From assembly GCA_964631265.1 (NCBI GenBank), contig CAZVWW010000012.1:1-33887 (forward strand): a stretch of DNA of 33,887 bases, written 5' to 3'. Made by a program: the position numbers and the translations under genes. Shown one piece after another: positions 8,844 to 17,800 of this stretch (position 1 is its first letter; every line of letters starts with the position of its first letter). Source of the DNA: CAZVWW01 sp964631265. GTDB taxonomy: Bacteria; Thermotogota; Thermotogae; MWEM01. The notes under the pieces are model-generated. The model was not told the DNA's origin. It ran no database searches and saw only the letters and a list, made by a program, of their open reading frames with translations.

Positions 8844-8868
8844 ATATTATTCCATTTTATCTCAACAG

Positions 8869-8877
8869 ATTATACCA
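8869..8877 (-). promoter_or_regulatory. Extended -10 promoter for the opp operon
   Basis: The minus strand reads TGGTATAAT. It predicts a start near 8862 and a leader of about 145 nt before oppA. It is arranged back-to-back with the promoter of the D-aminopeptidase gene, with about 55 bp between the two -10 elements. Confidence 0.6.
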
Positions 8878-8928
8878 TACATTTTATTAAACAGAGTCAT
8901 TAGTCCGAAACGCTCCTGAAACCGGACG

Positions 8929-8937
8929 TGTTATAAT
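8929..8937 (+). promoter_or_regulatory. Extended -10 promoter for the D-aminopeptidase gene
   Basis: TGTTATAAT on the plus strand, 31 bp upstream of the GTG start at 8968. No -35 is recognisable at 16-18 bp. The same 9-mer occurs before smc, lysA and the flippase gene. Confidence 0.6.
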
Positions 8938-8967
8938 CCATAAACTACAAATGTAAGGGGTGATAGT

Positions 8968-9822
8968 GTGAAGATTTTTATTTCCATTGATATGGAGGGA
9001 ATTGCCGGTACCTTCAACTGGGATCAAGAGGACAGCCATACGGAGAGGAACTTTATCCGAAGATGGATGAGAAAACAGGTTGAGTGGGTCATCAAGGGAC
9101 TGCATGAGAGTCCGAAAAACGACAAGGTTGAAGAGATCTTGATTGCTGATTCGCATAACGGCGGCGATAATCTTGAATACGATATTACAGAACTGGACAA
9201 CAGACTCTATCTTATTTCAGGAACACCGAGACCACAGTACATGATGGCCGGTCTCGACAAAAGCTTTGATATGGTTTTCCTGCTTGGTTACCACGCTGGA
9301 GTTGGAACAGTAAATGCCTCCATGGACCATACCTTTTCGAATTCAACCATCCATAACATCTGGATCAATGATATCCCGATGAATGAGACCCTTTTAAATG
9401 CAGCGTATGCCGGTTATTTTGAAATCCCGGTAACGCTTATCACAGGGGATATCGCATTGAAGCAACAACTTGACGAGATGAAAATGCTCAACGAGGCTGA
9501 GTTTGTTGTCAACAAAGAGGCGTTGGGCCGGTTTGCAGCCAAGCATTATCCCATGGAGCTCCTGGAGAAGAGAACCAAAGAAGCGGTTGTGAGTGTTTTG
9601 GGTAGAGATCCCAACGATTTTCCGGTCTTTGACTTCAAAGCAGGCTATGATAATCCCATTGTCTTAAAGATAGCGTTCAACAAGACCGAGATGGCCGATT
9701 TAGTCCAGTTGATGCCCTTTGTCAAAAGGTTGGATGCAAGGACCGTTGAATTCAAGGATCACCATTACAAGACGGTTTATAATGCGGTTGAAGCAATATC
9801 AAAAATGGCAAAACCGGAATAA
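8968..9822 (+). CDS. dppA: D-aminopeptidase, M55 family (DppA type)
   Basis: Zinc peptidase of the DppA family, which in Bacillus removes N-terminal D-amino acids (for example D-Ala) from short peptides and is a cytoplasmic decamer. It has 284 residues, close to the family's ~274. The expected metal ligands are visible: D8 and E10 in SIDMEG, H63 in ADSHNGG, H109 in GYHAG and E140 in MNET. A further histidine in MDHT (121) matches the catalytic histidine region. There is no signal peptide, so it acts inside the cell on imported peptides. The start is GTG with AAGGGGTGA upstream. The gene is divergent from the peptide importer; in Bacillus dppA heads the dipeptide importer operon. The family is secure; substrate preference is inferred. 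Confidence 0.92.
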   Translation: MKIFISIDMEGIAGTFNWDQEDSHTERNFIRRWMRKQVEWVIKGLHESPKNDKVEEILIADSHNGGDNLEYDITELDNRLYLISGTPRPQYMMAGLDKSFDMVFLLGYHAGVGTVNASMDHTFSNSTIHNIWINDIPMNETLLNAAYAGYFEIPVTLITGDIALKQQLDEMKMLNEAEFVVNKEALGRFAAKHYPMELLEKRTKEAVVSVLGRDPNDFPVFDFKAGYDNPIVLKIAFNKTEMADLVQLMPFVKRLDARTVEFKDHHYKTVYNAVEAISKMAKPE

Positions 9823-9835
9823 AGGAGCGGTCATA

Positions 9836-10123
9836 ATGGATAAGGATAAAATCAGAAAACTTGAAGATGAAAAAAGGGAAATCTCAAATGAACTCCTCAG
9901 TTTTGAGGAAAATATGGAAGTTTTGAGAAAAAAGCTGAGAGCGATTGAGGATTCAATAGAAGGCAACCCTCACGATAACCCGGAATGGAATAAGGTACAC
10001 GATGATTTCGAGAAAATGAAAGAGAAACGAGAGCACCTCTCAAAAAAAGCCGAGAAACTAGGGATGAAAGTTGAAAAGGCCCGTCAGAAATTCAATACCA
10101 AACAAAAAGAGAGTCATAAGTAA
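9836..10123 (+). CDS. Small charged coiled-coil protein of unknown function
   Basis: A 95-residue protein starting at ATG 9836 after AAAGGAGCGG, 13 nt behind dppA, so co-transcribed with it. It is almost entirely charged and helical: two heptad stretches (about 3-40 and 55-92) separated by a short GNPHDNPEW turn, suggesting an antiparallel helical hairpin. It has no cysteine, signal peptide or membrane span. I do not recognise a family. It resembles small cytoplasmic helical-hairpin proteins in form only, and no function should be inferred from that. Confidence 0.75.
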   Translation: MDKDKIRKLEDEKREISNELLSFEENMEVLRKKLRAIEDSIEGNPHDNPEWNKVHDDFEKMKEKREHLSKKAEKLGMKVEKARQKFNTKQKESHK

Positions 10124-10142
10124 TATAAGCAGCTGATTGATT

Positions 10143-10170
10143 AGAGCAGGCGTTGTAGCCTGCTCTTTTG
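10143..10170 (+). terminator. Hairpin between the dppA unit and lysA
   Basis: A 9-bp stem AGAGCAGGC/GCCTGCTCT with a 6-nt loop is followed on the plus strand by TTTTGATTGATT. The T-run is imperfect. It sits between convergent genes and probably serves mainly the dppA transcript; in the other direction the tail is poorer. Confidence 0.75.
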
Positions 10171-10175
10171 ATTGA

Positions 10176-11402
10176 TTATAGTTCCATATTCTTCATTAAA
10201 TCGGGGACGCTTTCCCGTTTCCTTATGAGTTTGTGCCGGTTACCAGAGACCAGGACCTCGGCCGGCCGGGTAACGGCGTTGTAATTGGAAGCCATTGAAT
10301 AACCGTAAGCACCCGCTTCACAGAGTGCGATGTATTCCCCGTTCTCCATGGGCGGTAAGTCCCTGTCTTGTCCTAATCTATCTCCGGTTTCACAGAGTCC
10401 GCCGACGACATCGACCTTCAAACTTCTCCTCTCCGTTTTGGTCAACGGAATGATATGATGATAGGCGCTGTAAAGAGCCGGTCTGATCATATTGGACATG
10501 TTGGTGTCGCAGACCAGAAAGTTTTTATGCTCCGTTCGTTTCGTGTAGATTACTTTTGACAGCAGAATACCGGAAGGGCCCAGAATGTACCTTCCTATCT
10601 CCATCATAACCGGAATATTCAAGCTTTTCAACACGGGAATCACTTCGGCTTTGTATTGCTCCAGATCCAACGTGTTTCCCATCTTCTTGTAATCGATTCC
10701 CCAGCCGCCGCCGATATTAATGTTTCTCAATGCGGGATACTCGTTTATCAGGTCGGAGAGCTTCATAAACGCATCCCGAAAGGCAGAGATATCGAAGATG
10801 TTTGAGCCGATATGTGTGTGTAGTCCTTCTATCAAATTTCGGTCTTTTGAGAGGATCTTATGGGCTGTTTCCATGTGAACACCGAATTTGTTTTCTTTCA
10901 GGCCGGTCGAGATGTAAGGATGTGTACTGGGATTCACATCGGGATTTACTCTCAGAAAGAAATGAGGCAATCCATTGTTCAGTCCGTTTTTACCCGCGAT
11001 TTCCCTAACCTGCTCATATTCTTCAAAGGAATCGATGTTAATGGCGTAAACCCCGCTCTTGATCATCTCAACCAGAAATTCCCGTGTTTTACCGTTGCCA
11101 TTAACGACGATTTTCCCGTTTTGAACGCCGGCGTTTCTTGCCAGTGTGTATTCATTATGATTAACCACATCCATCCAGAGACCCTTTTTCAACATGTGGT
11201 TGAGCAGATGAATGTTGTTGTTGGCTTTCAGTGCAAATCCGAGATGAAACGCCTCTATGTCTTTCATTGTCTCGTATATACTCATAATTCTTCTGTCTAT
11301 CTCGTTTTGGCTGTAGACATAAAGTGGAGAGCCGTAGGTTTGTACCAGCTCATTGTAATCTACTTCTTCGATAAAGAACGACCTGTCCCTTTTGACAATC
11401 AT
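10176..11402 (-). CDS. lysA: Diaminopimelate decarboxylase
   Basis: PLP enzyme that converts meso-diaminopimelate to L-lysine and CO2. The alanine-racemase-fold barrel carries the PLP lysine in FALKANNN (K59). HTHIGS, NIGGGWGI and the EIGRYILGPSG loop follow. The C-terminal half has GGLCETGDRL and EAGAYGYSMASNYN, both typical of LysA. I start it at ATG 11402 (408 residues) because GAGGG lies 7 nt upstream; the ATG at 11420 has no site. No other lysine-pathway gene is adjacent, so it stands alone. Next to DppA and an NlpC/P60 peptidase, it could use diaminopimelate released from wall peptides as well as made de novo (inference). Its promoter faces that of the NlpC/P60 gene. Confidence 0.95.
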   Translation of the reverse strand: MIVKRDRSFFIEEVDYNELVQTYGSPLYVYSQNEIDRRIMSIYETMKDIEAFHLGFALKANNNIHLLNHMLKKGLWMDVVNHNEYTLARNAGVQNGKIVVNGNGKTREFLVEMIKSGVYAINIDSFEEYEQVREIAGKNGLNNGLPHFFLRVNPDVNPSTHPYISTGLKENKFGVHMETAHKILSKDRNLIEGLHTHIGSNIFDISAFRDAFMKLSDLINEYPALRNINIGGGWGIDYKKMGNTLDLEQYKAEVIPVLKSLNIPVMMEIGRYILGPSGILLSKVIYTKRTEHKNFLVCDTNMSNMIRPALYSAYHHIIPLTKTERRSLKVDVVGGLCETGDRLGQDRDLPPMENGEYIALCEAGAYGYSMASNYNAVTRPAEVLVSGNRHKLIRKRESVPDLMKNMEL

Positions 11403-11437
11403 CGTAATACCCTCTTTCATATCAATAAATTTTCAGG

Positions 11438-11475
11438 TATAATACCCATAGTTGCGTTTATGATTGATTATAACA
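11438..11475. promoter_or_regulatory. Face-to-face promoters for lysA (-) and the NlpC/P60 gene (+)
   Basis: TATAAT on the plus strand at 11438-11443 would drive the NlpC/P60 gene from about 11450. TGTTATAAT on the minus strand at 11467-11475 would drive lysA from about 11460. The start points therefore point at each other, and the two -10 boxes are only 23 bp apart, so two polymerases could hardly bind together. Neither has a clear -35. Confidence 0.5.
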
Positions 11476-11496
11476 TTAATTCCCGGAGGGATTTTT

Positions 11497-12483
11497 GTGA
11501 ATAACAGAGATGAAATCATCAAAGTAATTAAGAGAAAGTTTCCCGACCAGAGAACCAATCAGTACCGGATTAGATTTTATGGAGACGACAATTCCGCCAT
11601 ATACTGTGAAGTGGATTCAGAAGGCATGAAAAAGGAACTCATGAACACTTTTAAGGAAGAGTTGGGGTCTTTCTCAGAGATAACGGTGAGAATCATGGGC
11701 GAAGAACTACCGGACAAGCTGCGTTTTGGACAAGTTACAATCCCTGTGGTCGATGTGAGAAAGGATCCGCGGTTCAGAAGTGAACGGGTCAGACAGTTGA
11801 TATTCGGTGATTTCGTTACTGTTTTGCAGTTGGGCAACGAGTATACACTGGTAAAAGACTTTCAAAACGGCTATATCGGTTATGTAAACAGCAATGCGAT
11901 AACCTTTGCCGATCAGAAGAGAGTCGAGTCTTTGATGAGGATTGAAGACAAAACCGTTTTCTCCAGATTTGCCCGCCTGAAACTGTTAAAAAAAGAACAG
12001 CCGCCATTCTGGATTCCGATGGGTGCAAAATTGAAGATAAAAGACGGGGCTGTCAAAACAGCCGGAAAAGATTTTCAACTCCTCGACGGAGAGGTCAGGG
12101 CAAAAGATGAGATCCGCGTCGATGATCTGAATCTACTAATCCGGCATTTTTATGGAACGCCTTATCTGTGGGGCGGGTCCACTGTGTTGGGGACTGATTG
12201 CTCAGGATTTGTCGGCCGGCTTGCTAAGATACTGGGAAAACCCATTCCCAGAGATGCTGATCAGCAGGAGCAATATCTTGACAAAAATGACAAAGAAAAC
12301 CTCAGTTTCGGAGACCTCATCTTTTTCCCGGGACATGTGGGGATGTACATCGGGAACGAAACCATGGCACACGCAAATGTCCACCATGGGTTTGTGTGTA
12401 ACGATAAGATTTTTAATGCCGATTATCTGTACGGCTTTGAACTTGAAAAAAAGATCACTTCGTTCAGAAAACTCTTCAGATGA
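11497..12483 (+). CDS. SH3b-NlpC/P60 cysteine peptidase, YkfC-like
   Basis: Predicted gamma-D-glutamyl-diamino-acid endopeptidase. The start is GTG 11497, with GGAGGG 6 nt upstream, giving 329 residues. Residues 75-135 look like a bacterial SH3 domain (VTIPVVDVRKDP..GDFVTVL..YIGYVNS), and a second SH3-like segment spans about 165-205. The C-terminal NlpC/P60 domain has the catalytic Cys in GTDCSGFV (C235), His in PGHVGMYIG (H280) and the third polar residue in MAHAN (H292). There is no signal peptide or membrane anchor, which points to a cytoplasmic recycling enzyme like YkfC rather than a secreted wall hydrolase. The N-terminal 70 residues are unassigned. It ends 4 nt from the convergent nagA. 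Confidence 0.88.
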   Translation: MNNRDEIIKVIKRKFPDQRTNQYRIRFYGDDNSAIYCEVDSEGMKKELMNTFKEELGSFSEITVRIMGEELPDKLRFGQVTIPVVDVRKDPRFRSERVRQLIFGDFVTVLQLGNEYTLVKDFQNGYIGYVNSNAITFADQKRVESLMRIEDKTVFSRFARLKLLKKEQPPFWIPMGAKLKIKDGAVKTAGKDFQLLDGEVRAKDEIRVDDLNLLIRHFYGTPYLWGGSTVLGTDCSGFVGRLAKILGKPIPRDADQQEQYLDKNDKENLSFGDLIFFPGHVGMYIGNETMAHANVHHGFVCNDKIFNADYLYGFELEKKITSFRKLFR

Positions 12484-12487
12484 GTGA

Positions 12488-13621
12488 TTAGTCTTGAGCG
12501 GGTCGTTTCCCGTAAACAACCTCTCCGGATTTCACGGTGGCTTGAATGGTCAAGTCTTTGTTCAGCACCACAAAATCCGCCGGCAGGCCGATCTCAATTA
12601 ATCCGGCATTCAATCCGGTACTGATAGAGGGATTGAGGGTTGCAAATCGTGCAACATCTTTCAGTCCGAAGCCTGTGACTTTTACCATATTCCTGATGGC
12701 GGTGTCCATTGTCAGGATAGAGCCGGCCAGTGATCCGTCTTTTAATCTGGCATCTTCATCCGAGACGGTCACACTCAACCCGCCTAATTTATATTCCCCC
12801 GGTTCCAGCCCCGTGGCTTCCATGGCATCCGTTATCAGAACGATCTTGTCGGCCTTCTTCTGCCTGACGATCAGTTGAATCGTCTCAGGGGAAAGGTGAA
12901 TGAGATCTGCGATGATCTCCACATGTGCATTGCTTAAAAGGCCGGCTCCGGCTGTTCCAACGTCTCTGTGGTGGATCCCCTTCATACCGTTGAAGAGATG
13001 TGTGAATCTGGACGCCCCGGATTGAACAGCGTTTATACTCTTCTCGTATCCGGCAGTGGTATGTCCGATCGAGACGGTAATCCCCGCTTCCACAAAACGC
13101 TTAAGCGCTTCCTGATTCCCCTCTACTTCAGGGGCGAGGGTTATGAGCTTGATCAAATCACTGTTATCGCATATAAAATCAATCTCCTCCCTGCTTGGAG
13201 AGCGGATAAATTCGGGATTTTGCGCCCCTTTTTTCTCAGCGTTAAAAAAGGGCCCTTCCAGATGAACCCCGCTGAGTGATGTGTTCTCATGCTTTTCAAT
13301 ATACGTCCGGACGGTATTGACAGCTTCTTTCATCTGTTGAAAGGAAATCGAAAGTGTTGTGGCCAGAACACTTGTTACACCATGCTGATAAAGAAACGTT
13401 TCAATCTTTTTCAGACCGTTTTCGTCTGTAAATGAAAAATCCTCTCCCATGCAACCATGCATATGCGTTTCGACCAGCCCCGGTATCAGCGTATAGTCTT
13501 CTCCTGTATTCCTCTTATCAGCCCTGCGCTTACTGATAGACCTTACCGTTTCATCATAAACAATCTCAGCATTTCTTATTTCTTTGTCAGGGGTTATTAT
13601 CCTGCAGTTGTTGAGTTTCAT
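12488..13621 (-). CDS. nagA: N-acetylglucosamine-6-phosphate deacetylase
   Basis: Amidohydrolase that removes acetate from GlcNAc-6-phosphate, giving GlcN-6-phosphate in amino-sugar use and wall recycling. It has 377 residues, family-typical. Motifs in order: PGLVETHMHG (H53, H55), GVHLEGPFF (metal ligand E122), SIGHTTA (H187), FTHLFNGM (H208), ADLIHL (H242) and ITDAMEAT (D265, catalytic). The usual D before HxHG is E here (VETHMHG). It follows the UPF0104 membrane gene by 4 nt with AAAGGTGA overlapping the upstream stop, so the two are one operon. No nagB or GlcNAc transporter is in the window. Confidence 0.95.
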   Translation of the reverse strand: MKLNNCRIITPDKEIRNAEIVYDETVRSISKRRADKRNTGEDYTLIPGLVETHMHGCMGEDFSFTDENGLKKIETFLYQHGVTSVLATTLSISFQQMKEAVNTVRTYIEKHENTSLSGVHLEGPFFNAEKKGAQNPEFIRSPSREEIDFICDNSDLIKLITLAPEVEGNQEALKRFVEAGITVSIGHTTAGYEKSINAVQSGASRFTHLFNGMKGIHHRDVGTAGAGLLSNAHVEIIADLIHLSPETIQLIVRQKKADKIVLITDAMEATGLEPGEYKLGGLSVTVSDEDARLKDGSLAGSILTMDTAIRNMVKVTGFGLKDVARFATLNPSISTGLNAGLIEIGLPADFVVLNKDLTIQATVKSGEVVYGKRPAQD

Positions 13622-13625
13622 GATA

Positions 13626-14714
13626 TCACCTTTCTTTTCGTTTTATTTTTTTTGTTGGATCTCTCATTGCAAACCAGACACCAAAGAATATGTTGAAATA
13701 GTAGGACATCATTCGCCATAATAATACTCCTCCGGCAATAGAGGCAGGGGAAAAGAACTCCTTAAAGAAGAGATAAAATCCCCCCTCAGCTGCTCCTCCG
13801 GCACCCGGGACCGGTACAAAAGAGATGATAAGAAAGAGGATTCCCTGAAAGGAAAAGATCTCAAGAAAAGGCGTGACCGGTGCCTCAAACATCCTGTATA
13901 TACAGTATGGGATGGAAAAAAAGAAAAAGACCTGCATCGATGTGAAAAAAACAGCCAGTAAAAGTTTATAAGGCCGGGTTTTAAGCAGTTTCATCGCTGA
14001 GTGAAACATCCTGATCTTCTCAATCCATTTCTCCTCATTCTCTTTCATCTTTTTTCCGAATTTAAATGGAGAGACAATCTTAAGCAGTAAATCAAAGATC
14101 TTATGCGTCAGTTTGGGACTGAACGAAAAGACAAGCAGGAAAAAGATGACGGCCGAATTCACGATAAAACCAAAAGGGGCCAACAGCGAGAATGAGGGCA
14201 GCTGGTTCATTTTGTCAAAGAAGAAAAACATAATAAAAACGCCCACAACGGTGATGGTGGATTGATAGATCAGAAATCTTGAGAGCATAATGGCAGTCCC
14301 CTTGGAGACATCAATACCATACTGATAAAGCCGGAAGATCTGCATAGGCTGACCACCTGTTGCAAAAGGCGTGACGGCATTATAAAATTGACCAACCATG
14401 CTGGTGTCAAATGATCGGAACAAAGAGAGCTTTACACCCGCAATCCGGGAGGTCATCTTGATGGTCATTGCTTCTGTGAACCAAAAGAGAAAGACACAGA
14501 TGCAGGAGAGAAAAAACCAGAAAGGATCAATTCTCTTAAGGGCATCGACGCTCTCCCGGAAATCTCCGATAAAAAACAGAAAGATAACTAAAATAACCCC
14601 TAACATCACCGTCAGAAAAAGCCATTTCAGACTTACCTTTTTCTTTTCTTTTTTCTCTTCAATCTCTACTTTGTTGTGCTCCTTGAATACATCGTTATGG
14701 CTGTTATTGCTCAA
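13626..14714 (-). CDS. UPF0104 / lysylphosphatidylglycerol-synthase TM-region membrane protein
   Basis: Integral membrane protein of 362 residues with about eight spans. It belongs to the family of the MprF flippase half and archaeal AglD-type proteins, shown by GQFYNAVTPFATGGQPMQI (about 108-126) and the glycine-rich PVPGAGGAAEGGF (about 302-314). The first 28 residues are a charged, Lys/Glu-rich cytoplasmic tail. No lysyltransferase domain is attached, so it is not a full MprF. Lipid or glycolipid flipping is the family-level expectation, not shown here. It starts at TTG 14714, behind AAGGTGA, and precedes nagA by 4 nt, hinting at a link to amino-sugar or envelope metabolism. Confidence 0.85.
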   Translation of the reverse strand: MSNNSHNDVFKEHNKVEIEEKKEKKKVSLKWLFLTVMLGVILVIFLFFIGDFRESVDALKRIDPFWFFLSCICVFLFWFTEAMTIKMTSRIAGVKLSLFRSFDTSMVGQFYNAVTPFATGGQPMQIFRLYQYGIDVSKGTAIMLSRFLIYQSTITVVGVFIMFFFFDKMNQLPSFSLLAPFGFIVNSAVIFFLLVFSFSPKLTHKIFDLLLKIVSPFKFGKKMKENEEKWIEKIRMFHSAMKLLKTRPYKLLLAVFFTSMQVFFFFSIPYCIYRMFEAPVTPFLEIFSFQGILFLIISFVPVPGAGGAAEGGFYLFFKEFFSPASIAGGVLLWRMMSYYFNIFFGVWFAMRDPTKKIKRKER

Positions 14715-14774
14715 GCTCTATCTCACCTTCTCATCAGGACGATTTGATTTAATCGGACATTCTAAAGACAGTAC

Positions 14775-14783
14775 ATTATAACA
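14775..14783 (-). promoter_or_regulatory. Extended -10 promoter for the UPF0104-nagA unit
   Basis: TGTTATAAT on the minus strand, about 60 bp before the TTG start at 14714. No -35 is recognisable. It is back-to-back with the recJ promoter. Confidence 0.6.
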
Positions 14784-14821
14784 AAAAAATCAGAAAACGG
14801 GATATAGAGATTATTTCCATA

Positions 14822-14830
14822 TGGTATAAT
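14822..14830 (+). promoter_or_regulatory. Extended -10 promoter for recJ
   Basis: TGGTATAAT on the plus strand. The predicted start near 14837 leaves a leader of about 26 nt with GGAG 9 nt before ATG 14863. This supports that ATG over the upstream TTG/ATG at 14833 and 14839. Confidence 0.6.
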
Positions 14831-14862
14831 TATTGAAAATGAGAAAAAAGGAGTTAAGGAGG

Positions 14863-17800
14863 ATGAATTGTGAATGGGTAATCCAGAAACCGGATAAAGA
14901 AAAAGTTCAGGAACTCGTTGAAAAACACGGCATTTCCAGTCTGCTGGCAACTATTTTAGTGAACAACAGCATTACTGACGACGATGTGGTTGAAGAGTAT
15001 CTCTATCCGGAAAAGAATGACTACCACGACCCGTTTCTGCTGAACGACATGGAAAAGTTGATCAGCACCCTTTTAAAGATCAGAGAAAACGGAGAAAAGA
15101 TTGCCATTTACGGTGATTATGATGTAGATGGTGTGACATCGACCGGACTCGTTTATTCAATTCTCAAGAGACTGGGTTGGGATGTTGAATACTATATTCC
15201 CACAAGGCTGGAAGAGGGCTATGGTGTTAGCAAAGTGGCCATTATGGAGCTTTTTAACAAAAGCATCAAGAATATTCTCACGGTCGATTGCGGGATCACC
15301 TCATTTGAAGAGGTAGCGTATGCTAATTTCTTAAAATTCAAAGTGATGATTACAGATCATCATGATGTGCAGGATAAGATTCCCGAAGCGGAAGCGGTTG
15401 TCAATCCTAAAAGACCTGATGACCACTATCCTTTCAAGGGGCTGGCAGGTGTGGGAGTTGCCTTCAAAGTCATGGATGCATTATTGACTAAGCTGGGAAA
15501 CCCCATAGAACTGAATGAATATCTTGACCTCGTAACACTTGGAACTGTCGCTGATATCGTACCTCTCCTTGGTGAAAACCGCCTGATTGTCAGGCGGGGA
15601 ATTCCTTATCTCGCAAAAACTAAAAGAGTGGGTTTAAAAAAACTCATGAAGATCTCCGGAATCGAGCTTGAACACCTTCAAACACATGATATCGGCTTTA
15701 AGATCGCCCCAAAATTAAATGCAGTGGGGAGATTGAGTAGTGCCGAGACCGCTCTCAGACTCTTGATAACCGAGGATCCCGCCGAAGCCAACAAACTTGC
15801 CAATCACCTGATGAATCAGAACCATAAGAGGCAATCCATTGAGAACTCGATCTATCTTGAAGCCGAAAAAATGATACAACAGAATCCGGATATCGCGGAA
15901 GCGCCCGTCCTGGTATTGGCAAAAAAGGGGTGGCATCCGGGAGTCATCGGGATTGTTTCCTCGCGACTGACGGCAAAGTACTATAAACCAACACTGATGA
16001 TCTCAATTGATGAAGAAAACATCGGAAGAGGATCGGCCAGAAGTATTGAACAGGTCAATATCATGGATCTCTTCTCCAGTGTTGCCGATAATTTTGAGGA
16101 ATTCGGCGGTCATCCGATGGCGGCCGGTTTTACGATAAGTGCTGATAATATTGACAGACTGAGAGAGGATCTGGCCTACAGTTTCTACAAGTACTATGGC
16201 AGTGATGCCTTTAACTCAAAGATATTCATAGATGCTGAAGTCAGCATTCCGGAAATAAGTGATGCCATGCTCAACATCCTTGACAAGCTCAAGCCGTTCG
16301 GGCAGTCAAATCACGAGCCTGTTTTTCTTCTGAAGAATCTTTCGATAGAGAAACTGAAGCTAATGGGATCAAGAATGCAGCACATGAGAATGATTCTAAA
16401 AAAAGGGCGACACTTTGTGGATTCCATAGCCTTTAATCAGGCCAAGAAGATAGAAGAATTCAGATATATACGACCCAACCTTCTGAGATGCGATGTTGTC
16501 GGGAATCTGAAGACAATATGGCATTATGGAACGAAGCAGAATCAGATTTTTGTAAAGGATATCAATTTCTTTATCGATCCCTCATTCAAAGAAGAAGAGG
16601 ACGATAAGAGTTTCGTCTTCGGGCTCATTGAAGACTGGGAAAAACAAGATCTGACACATCGAAAGCAGGACCTTGCCGTTCTTAAAAAAGAATTAACACA
16701 CAAATTATTCTCAAAATATCCCTCTTTTTCAGAAAAGATCTATCAGGAAGAACCGACCGGAATATTCGCTTCATTACTGGTTCAAGAACTGATCCTCCTC
16801 TTAAAGATTATCAACGCCATCGAAAGAGGCGAGAAAACACTGGTGATAACCCCTTCCAAATTATTCCAAAAACACCGGATTAATTCTATCAGAAGATTCA
16901 GTTCCATCACAACACAGTTTTTAACGGATGAGACAAATGATCTCAATGCAGCCTGTATTTTTACAACAATAACTGAATTTCTTAAGAACCATGAGCGCCT
17001 CAACAGCATTGAAAACCGCATCTTTCTGGATATGGAACATCTCTTTAATCAATCTCTGATTGAGAAAGAGATGGTTGAAGACCTTACAAAGGCCGTTAAA
17101 AAAGACACAAATAAGAACCTCACCGTTCTTGGTGGTGAGATCTCTAAAGACAAAAAGGACTTAATCAAACAATACTTTGGAATAGAAAGATTGATTATCG
17201 AGCATTCAAAAAGACACAAAAGAGGCCTTGTTGACAGAAGAGATAATAAAAATCCTGTTAAGTACATCTCTCAACTGGTTCATAACGGGGATTTTGTCGC
17301 AGTATTTGTACAATCGAATGAAAAAACCATTGAACTGACACGCGTTCTTGGCAACAGTCTTTCTGACTATTTCAGAAACGGCGAAGTGGTCTTTTACAAT
17401 TCCACTTTGAAGTCGTTTCAGAGGACGCGTATCGAAGAACTGATCTCCGTTTCCAAGGTTAAACTCTTCATCACCACTTATGAGATTGGCGGAACCATTC
17501 AATTCCCAAAGAATGCCAACATCTGCCTGTTAGAACCGCCAAAAACGCCGCTTGATGTCCTCTCCATCTCAAATCCGGTTGACAGGAGAAAGGCAACTCC
17601 GATTTTCCATCTGCTCTTCGATCGTATAGCAGCAACTGAGAGAAAGAGGGAAACGTTTGACATATTACCGTCCAAAAGTGATATAATACCGATGGTGAAG
17701 CTTGGATGTTCGAACGGATTGAATAAAGTGGAAGATTTGAAAAACAAGGGCAAAAAGTTGAACCTGCTCCATGAGGACAAATGGTTTTTAATCAAAGAAG

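Noticed and set aside
10860..11504. A 214-codon open frame on the plus strand opposite lysA
   Set aside because: Antisense shadow of lysA. Its end also crosses the NlpC/P60 start, and no ribosome site or family is visible.
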